Below are positions 59,274-64,000 of a stretch of DNA of 64,000 nt, piece by piece; the stretch's first letter is position 1; the number at the start of each line of letters is the position of its first letter. The stretch is taken from contig DAIRSI010000021.1 in assembly GCA_036804505.1 (NCBI GenBank), forward strand, positions 10,808 to 74,807. The letters are read 5' to 3'. The position numbers and the translations under genes are program-made. The notes beneath the pieces are model-generated. The model had not been told where the DNA came from. It saw nothing but the letters and a program-made list of their open reading frames with translations, and made no database searches. This DNA comes from Phocaeicola_A sp036804505. Its GTDB lineage: Bacteria; Bacteroidota; Bacteroidia; Bacteroidales; Bacteroidaceae.

Positions 59274-61337
59274 TTAGTTGCTCTCATTCACGGCTCCGCT
59301 GTTGTAGTTCTTTCCTATGTTGTTACCAATCCATTTGAGCGGGAGTCCGTTATTGTCACAATCCAGATAGACTGCGTTATTTGCTTTTTCAATGAAATAT
59401 CCGGCAATACCTCCCGAAAATGAGTTGGCACTGACGGTAGCATGCATCAAATGTGCTGAGCTCCCTACCAGCGTACCGCTTTTCATATAGCCTATGATTC
59501 CTCCTCCGATTCCTGCAAAAGCAGGACCGGTAGCCGTAATTGCTGCCGAATTGGAAGAAGATTTTATGAGGCAACTGCCTGTAGTTGTGCTTGCACTTCC
59601 TGCAATGCCACCCACAAAACAGCTGTCCACATTGGTTGTTCCTTGTATGCTCCCGGAGTTCGTGCAGTTTTCTATGTTGGAACCTCCGCCACAGAATCCG
59701 GCAATGCCTCCTACTTGAGTTCTCCCTCCGGTTACTGAAATCAGGCTGTTATTGTCGCACCCGGTGGTATTTCCCTGATTGAATGCTGTGATTCCTCCAA
59801 CATACAAAGGACTTCCTTTAACCATTTTGGTCGTCGTGTAATTGATTGTGCCGTAGTTCTGGCAGTCAAGCATCGAACTTCCGCCGGTGTTGCGTCCGCA
59901 GATTCCTCCTATTGCCAGCATGGTGAAGGCTTTGTCTGTTTCCCCGGAGTTTATTTTGATGTAGTTCTTGCATCGGATAATGCTGCCAGTATTGATTCCT
60001 GCAATGCCACCGTATATGGCAGAAGTTTTTGTCCCTGTGTAATTAACGGTAAAGTTTCCATCTACAGTAAGGTTCTTGATGATTCCGTTGTTTTGGGTGA
60101 AAAGACCGATGCCTATGTCCGAACTCTGTTCACTGAAAGTCAATCCGAAGATTGTATGGTAGTTTCCGTCGAAGGTTCCTTCGAAGATACTGCTTGTTGA
60201 GGCTGAGGCAATCGGAATCCAGTTGTAGTTTCCCAGATTGATGTTTGCCTGAAGGTTGATGGTCTTGTTTTTAAAGGTAATGAGATTTATATTTACCAGA
60301 TGTGCAAAGCCGGCCAGTTCGGCAGCTGTATGGAGAGTAAAAGATGTTCCTTCGGCATTGTACCAGCTTGTATCGTAAGATGCTCCATCCCAAGTATTGG
60401 CATTTTCTTCCTTGTCGTTTTGGTTCATTGTGACATTTCCTCCGTCGGTCCAAGGGGTTATTTCAGCTTCGAGAACAGTTGGTACTATTTGTCTTTCCAC
60501 CGATAGGGTGTACTGATATTCCGTTTTGGCCGCCCAGTTTTCTTCCTTGACAGTGTAAACTCTTTTTACTCCCGAACGGGTGGTCAGGCAAATGGTTTTG
60601 TTCAGACTTGAACCTGGCAGGATAATGGCTTCAGCGCTTTCTCCGCTTGTCGTAGTCTTGAGAGTCAAGGTAGTCGATGAAGTGTTATCCACGCTTAGTT
60701 CTCCGGCTGCTAGGGATAAGATTCCTTTCACCGGAATATTCTCAATGGTGACTATGGCTCCTTGCATTTGCTCTGCCGTGATACCGGTTCCTCGGGTAAG
60801 GACAAGCTTCAGTTTTGTAAGCTTATGCTCAAAAGAAAGTTTCTGGCTTTCTGTTGTCAAACCGATATTCTTGAGGTTGTTGCTATATAGAAGATCCACA
60901 TTGGCTTGTACGCTTTGGTTGCTCACGTTCACCGGGATGCTGAAATTACTTATTCGGGTAGTGTAAGGATAGTAAGCAATGAAATCGACTTTGTCTTTAG
61001 CAGGGTAATAGATAGTATCTTTGCTTGTGGCAGGAACTATGGCCTGATTCGATTGTGAGAAAATATATTTCTTGTTATTGGCGCTGTCTGCAATGGAAAG
61101 CGGGGAGAGTGTTTCTCCGGTCTTTATCATGAAGATTCCTATCGGATCTTTGTCTTCCCAGTTGCTCCCGTTTACTCTTGTTGTAATCACATTCCCCGAA
61201 AAGGAAACAGGTGTTTTTGAAGTCCCTGAATCGGGATTTACATAGGTTAATTCACTCTTGCAGCTGCTTATGGTGAACTGCAAAACCGTAATGGCAATTG
61301 CCGCTGCAGAAATGAATCTGTTGGTGGTCTTGTACAT
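59274..61337 (-). CDS. Fimbrillin-family (Mfa-like) surface lipoprotein with C-terminal GLUG-type repeats
   Basis: This is a cell-surface lipoprotein of 687 residues. The lipobox is TISSC, with lipidated C26. Residues about 35-310 look like a fimbrillin/Mfa-like domain (DPIGIFMIKTG, VDFIAYYPYTT, LSFEHKLTKLKLVLTRGTGI), related to Bacteroidales fimbrial subunits. From about residue 320 a second module begins (YNAEGTSFTLHTAAELAGFAH). This leads into at least six GLUG-like repeats starting GGIAG or similar (GGIAGINTGSI, GGICGRNTGGS, GGITAFNQGN, GGIAGFCGGGS, GGIAGSAST, GGGIIGYMKSG), which form a beta-helix in adhesins. An adhesin role is inferred. It is monocistronic. Confidence 0.82.
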   Translation of the reverse strand: MYKTTNRFISAAAIAITVLQFTISSCKSELTYVNPDSGTSKTPVSFSGNVITTRVNGSNWEDKDPIGIFMIKTGETLSPLSIADSANNKKYIFSQSNQAIVPATSKDTIYYPAKDKVDFIAYYPYTTRISNFSIPVNVSNQSVQANVDLLYSNNLKNIGLTTESQKLSFEHKLTKLKLVLTRGTGITAEQMQGAIVTIENIPVKGILSLAAGELSVDNTSSTTLTLKTTTSGESAEAIILPGSSLNKTICLTTRSGVKRVYTVKEENWAAKTEYQYTLSVERQIVPTVLEAEITPWTDGGNVTMNQNDKEENANTWDGASYDTSWYNAEGTSFTLHTAAELAGFAHLVNINLITFKNKTINLQANINLGNYNWIPIASASTSSIFEGTFDGNYHTIFGLTFSEQSSDIGIGLFTQNNGIIKNLTVDGNFTVNYTGTKTSAIYGGIAGINTGSIIRCKNYIKINSGETDKAFTMLAIGGICGRNTGGSSMLDCQNYGTINYTTTKMVKGSPLYVGGITAFNQGNTTGCDNNSLISVTGGRTQVGGIAGFCGGGSNIENCTNSGSIQGTTNVDSCFVGGIAGSASTTTGSCLIKSSSNSAAITATGPAFAGIGGGIIGYMKSGTLVGSSAHLMHATVSANSFSGGIAGYFIEKANNAVYLDCDNNGLPLKWIGNNIGKNYNSGAVNESN

Positions 61338-61399
61338 TCTTATTTGTATTATAATGAATAATTAGTGTTTTTCTCATCAAGTTCGTTTTTGATACTTTT

Positions 61400-61407
61400 C
61401 AAATCTA
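61400..61407 (-). promoter_or_regulatory. Putative -7 element of the fimbrillin/GLUG gene
   Basis: Minus-strand TAGATTTG matches TAnnTTTG 63 bp before the ATG. TTTG of the same strand lies 17 bp upstream (61425-61428), slightly shorter than the usual -33 spacing. Confidence 0.4.
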
Positions 61408-61485
61408 AACGGCGGCAAAGGTCACAAAAAAAACAATATAAACCTACAAAAGGAACCTTTTTTTTATAAAACAAGAAAAAAACTC

Positions 61486-61493
61486 TATCTTTG
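61486..61493 (+). promoter_or_regulatory. -7 element of cysS
   Basis: TATCTTTG followed by CATTTG lies 21 bp before the cysS ATG. No clear -33 TTTG is present; the upstream sequence is A/T-tracts. Confidence 0.55.
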
Positions 61494-61513
61494 CATTTGT
61501 AAAAAATAGCAAT

Positions 61514-62992
61514 ATGGATAATAAACTAATCATCTATAATACTCTTTCCAGAAAGAAAGAAGAATTCGTGCCGTTGCATGCCCCTCATGTAGGAATGTAT
61601 GTATGCGGACCTACCGTTTATGGGGATGCACATTTGGGACATGCCCGCCCCGCTATTACTTTCGATGTCTTGTTCAGATACCTCACTCACTTGGGGTACA
61701 AAGTGCGTTACGTGAGAAACATTACGGATGTAGGGCATCTGGAGCATGATTCGGACGATGGTGAAGACAAGATAGAGAAAAAAGCGCGTCTGGAACAACT
61801 GGAGCCGATGGAAGTAGTACAGTATTATGAAAATCGATTCCACAAGGCAATGGATGCATTGAATGTACTTCCTCCCAGCATTGAACCTCATGCGTCAGGA
61901 CATATCATGGAGCAGATACAGCTTGTCAAGGAAATTCTGAACAACGGATTTGCTTACGAAAGCCAGGGGTCCGTTTATTTCGACGTCGCCAAATATAATA
62001 AGAAATACCATTACGGAAAGCTTTCGGGTCGTAATCTGGACGATATGCTCAATACCACCCGTGAGCTCGACGGGCAGGAAGAAAAGCACAATCCCGTAGA
62101 TTTTGCTTTGTGGAAGTGTGCCCAACCCGAACATATCATGCGTTGGCCCAGCCCGTGGAGCAATGGATTTCCCGGTTGGCATTGCGAATGCACTGCTATG
62201 GGGCGTAAATATCTGGGCAATCATTTCGACATTCACGGAGGTGGAATGGATTTGGTATTTCCTCATCACGAATGCGAAATAGCGCAAAGCATCGCTTCAC
62301 AAGGCGATGACATGGTACATTATTGGATGCATAACAACATGATTACCATCAACGGAACCAAGATGGGAAAGAGTCTGGGTAATTTCATCACTCTAGATGA
62401 ATTCTTCACCGGTTCACATAAACTTCTGGCTCAGGCATATACCCCTATGACCATCCGTTTCTTCATTCTGCAAGCTCATTATCGCAGCACCGTAGATTTC
62501 AGTAATGAAGCCTTGCAGGCAAGTGAAAAAGGTCTTCAGAGGCTAATGGACGGCTATAAGAATCTCGACAGGATTCAGCCTTCTGCAGAAACCCAGGGAG
62601 TAGATTTCAAAGGATTGAGAGAGAAGTGTTACGAAGCGATGAATGATGACTTGAATACTCCCATCGTCATTTCGCATTTGTTCAACGCTTGCCATAATAT
62701 CAACACCGTCCTGGACAAGAAAGCAACCATCAGTGCCGCAGATATTGCCGAATTGAAAGAGGTGTTCCATCTCTTTGCGTTCGACATTATGGGTTTGAAA
62801 GAAGAAACGGGCGACAACAGCGGACGTGAGGAGGCTTTCGGCAAAGTGGTCGATATGCTTTTGGAACAGCGCATGAAAGCCAAAGCCAATAAGGATTGGG
62901 CTACCAGCGATCTGATTCGTGATAGTCTTGCTGCCTTGGGTTTTGAAGTAAAAGATACCAAGGATGGATTCACTTGGAAACTGAACAAGTAA
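61514..62992 (+). CDS. cysS: Cysteinyl-tRNA synthetase
   Basis: Class I synthetase charging tRNA-Cys. The zinc site that discriminates Cys is visible: C31 in MYVCGPTVYG, the Cys in GWHCECTAM, and His/Cys in HHECEIAQS. The HIGH motif is H40-LGH43 and the KMSKS loop is KMGKS from K283. The helical anticodon-binding domain (about 320-492) ends with the conserved DTKDGFTWKL. Length 492 is normal. It is divergent from the fimbrillin-like gene and probably monocistronic. Confidence 0.97.
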   Translation: MDNKLIIYNTLSRKKEEFVPLHAPHVGMYVCGPTVYGDAHLGHARPAITFDVLFRYLTHLGYKVRYVRNITDVGHLEHDSDDGEDKIEKKARLEQLEPMEVVQYYENRFHKAMDALNVLPPSIEPHASGHIMEQIQLVKEILNNGFAYESQGSVYFDVAKYNKKYHYGKLSGRNLDDMLNTTRELDGQEEKHNPVDFALWKCAQPEHIMRWPSPWSNGFPGWHCECTAMGRKYLGNHFDIHGGGMDLVFPHHECEIAQSIASQGDDMVHYWMHNNMITINGTKMGKSLGNFITLDEFFTGSHKLLAQAYTPMTIRFFILQAHYRSTVDFSNEALQASEKGLQRLMDGYKNLDRIQPSAETQGVDFKGLREKCYEAMNDDLNTPIVISHLFNACHNINTVLDKKATISAADIAELKEVFHLFAFDIMGLKEETGDNSGREEAFGKVVDMLLEQRMKAKANKDWATSDLIRDSLAALGFEVKDTKDGFTWKLNK

Positions 62993-63433
62993 ATCCTCTT
63001 CCATTTCCATAAAATATAGCCCGTAAGGATTTTGCTTCCTTGCGAAAACGGTCTAGGGAGATAAACTGTTTTTCCTTTGAGAAATAAGCTGCTCTTTAAG
63101 CTTGAATTCTTCAAACCAAAGCCTGAAATGAAGAAAAGTTCATGTGAGGGGAAACATTCTTCCAGGATAAAAAGAGATTAATCTTGTAAAGACTGTAAAA
63201 ATATAAGAATTCATAAAACATTATTGTTTATAATATGAATTTCATTACTAGAAGTTTTTTTTGCATAAGGTGATGCAGGATGTTGTGGTCTATTAATTAT
63301 CAGATTTTGTTTTCTATATCTTTTTGTCATAATAAGCCCCGAAAGTTTTTTGTCTAACTTTCGGGGCTCATATCATTTTGACACATCTTCAATCAATCAT
63401 ATCAATCGGATGCGCTTCGATTTTTTCGGGGAA
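62993..63433. other. 441-bp intergenic region after cysS
   Basis: No credible ORF is seen on either strand. It contains a perfect 13-bp hairpin at 63335-63368 (listed separately). An AT-rich stretch at 63190-63260 has no clear promoter box. The first 150 bp after cysS show no T-tract terminator that I could identify. Confidence 0.6.
63335..63368. terminator. 13-bp perfect hairpin downstream of the partial surface-protein gene
   Basis: AGCCCCGAAAGTT (63335-63347) and AACTTTCGGGGCT (63356-63368) pair perfectly around an 8-nt loop. There is no flanking T-run on either strand, so it is atypical as an intrinsic terminator. It lies about 65 bp past the stop of the minus-strand gene and may protect its 3' end. 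Confidence 0.6.
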
Positions 63434-64000
63434 CTACTCTGCAACAAGTGGCAGACAGCCGTTATCTAGATTTAATTCGTACAAGCAGGCTTTTTCCTGA
63501 TTGAATTTCAGGCAGCATGCTTGTATGCTGATCTTTGTAACTGTACTCGACCAATAGTAGCCTCCGGTACCTGCGTCGGAGAAGGTGCCGGTATCTCGGT
63601 TGTAGTAGCCGGCAGAAGGCAAGAAAAAGTAATGACTGATATCGGCTGGACGACCTGTTGACTCACTACTAAAACTAACACTTTCTACCGGCTGTGTAGA
63701 CGTAGGTATATATTGCTTCTTCATCATCCACAGACCGGTGTGATACTCAACACCATTTACACTATAAGTCTGCTGGTTATCTCCAGTTAAACCAGCGTCC
63801 CAATAAACACCGGCACCCAAATACTTCGCGATATCGTCTTTAGAAGGAGCGTTTTTACAAGAGTGAGTGGCTGAACCAGTGATGTTAGGTAATTTGAAGG
63901 TTCCAGCTATAGGATGAACGGCATCCCACTGATAGTAATTATAATATGTATATGCTGATTTGAAATTCTTTACCGCAGTTAGACTAACAGATACAGGAAC
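63434..64000 (-). CDS. C-terminal part of a secreted/surface protein with FISUMP-like ending (5' end outside window)
   Basis: The frame is open across the window edge, so at least 188 C-terminal residues are visible. I see FKLPNITGSATHSCKNAPSK, DDIAKYLGAGVYWDAG and HYFFLPSAGYYNRDTG, then GTGGYYWSST followed by CCLKFNQEKACLYELN. The G-YYWSST...L-F pattern resembles the C-terminal module of Fibrobacter-paralogous (FISUMP/DUF1566-like) domains, also seen at the end of Bacteroides fimbrillin-like proteins. It could therefore be a surface adhesin related in role to the fimbrillin/GLUG protein nearby. The N-terminus and any lipobox are not visible. A TTG at 63820 is internal. Confidence 0.65.
   Translation of the reverse strand, partial: VPVSVSLTAVKNFKSAYTYYNYYQWDAVHPIAGTFKLPNITGSATHSCKNAPSKDDIAKYLGAGVYWDAGLTGDNQQTYSVNGVEYHTGLWMMKKQYIPTSTQPVESVSFSSESTGRPADISHYFFLPSAGYYNRDTGTFSDAGTGGYYWSSTVTKISIQACCLKFNQEKACLYELNLDNGCLPLVAE

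Overview
The window looks like chromosomal DNA of a Bacteroides species (Bacteroidota). The evidence is a SusC/SusD pair with an ECF sigma/FecR anti-sigma pair, a fused SecDF, the long form of IspG, a viroplasmin-type RNase H, fimbrillin-like lipoproteins, and promoters of the TTTG-N19-TAnnTTTG type (cleanest copy before the HU gene). I see no IS element, prophage, integrase, CRISPR array or rRNA. There is one tRNA, tRNA-Arg(CCU).

Layout. (1) 1-3695: housekeeping genes on the plus strand: the rpoN C-terminus, a PAP2-like membrane protein, purE and ispG. (2) 3703-5024, minus: a Fur-family regulator and a CDF zinc exporter. (3) 5184-21706, plus: a polysaccharide utilisation locus: ECF sigma, FecR anti-sigma, SusC with an STN signalling domain, SusD, GH20, GH2, GH97 and an S9 peptidase. 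The enzyme set suits a galactose- and N-acetylhexosamine-containing, perhaps host-derived glycan. A 110-bp array of five 22-bp palindromic repeats lies between GH2 and GH97. (4) 21856-33754: a Cys/Lys/Ala-rich secreted protein, a K+-dependent membrane pyrophosphatase, 2-oxoacid:ferredoxin oxidoreductase, tRNA-Arg, SecDF, a nuclease-fold membrane protein and two adjacent rhomboid proteases. (5) 33975-36815: HU, argS, RNase H.

(6) 36844-53991: envelope glycan genes. The first part has an LTA-synthase/EptA-like phosphotransferase, GT39, GT2, a GtrA-like protein, a DegT aminotransferase, a glucose-1-phosphate cytidylyltransferase, LicD, a UDP-glucuronate decarboxylase-like enzyme and UDP-glucose dehydrogenase. 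The second is a tightly packed seven-gene minus-strand operon: DUF4254, heptosyltransferase, LPS kinase, LpxL-like acyltransferase and three glycosyltransferases. Together they look like a lipooligosaccharide assembly and modification locus. Several of the genes match steps of the aminoarabinose (Arn) pathway. (7) 54079-57612, plus: pdxB, acpP, fabF, rnc. (8) 57620-64000: GH43, a fimbrillin/GLUG lipoprotein, cysS, and the C-terminus of a surface protein that runs off the window.

Several start codons were moved from upstream TTG/GTG/ATG codons to better ATGs (CDF, Fur, SusC, GH20, RNase H, LTA-synthase-like, UXS-like, a glycosyltransferase and pdxB). Reasons are given in each entry. All functional calls come from reading motifs; no database search was run.
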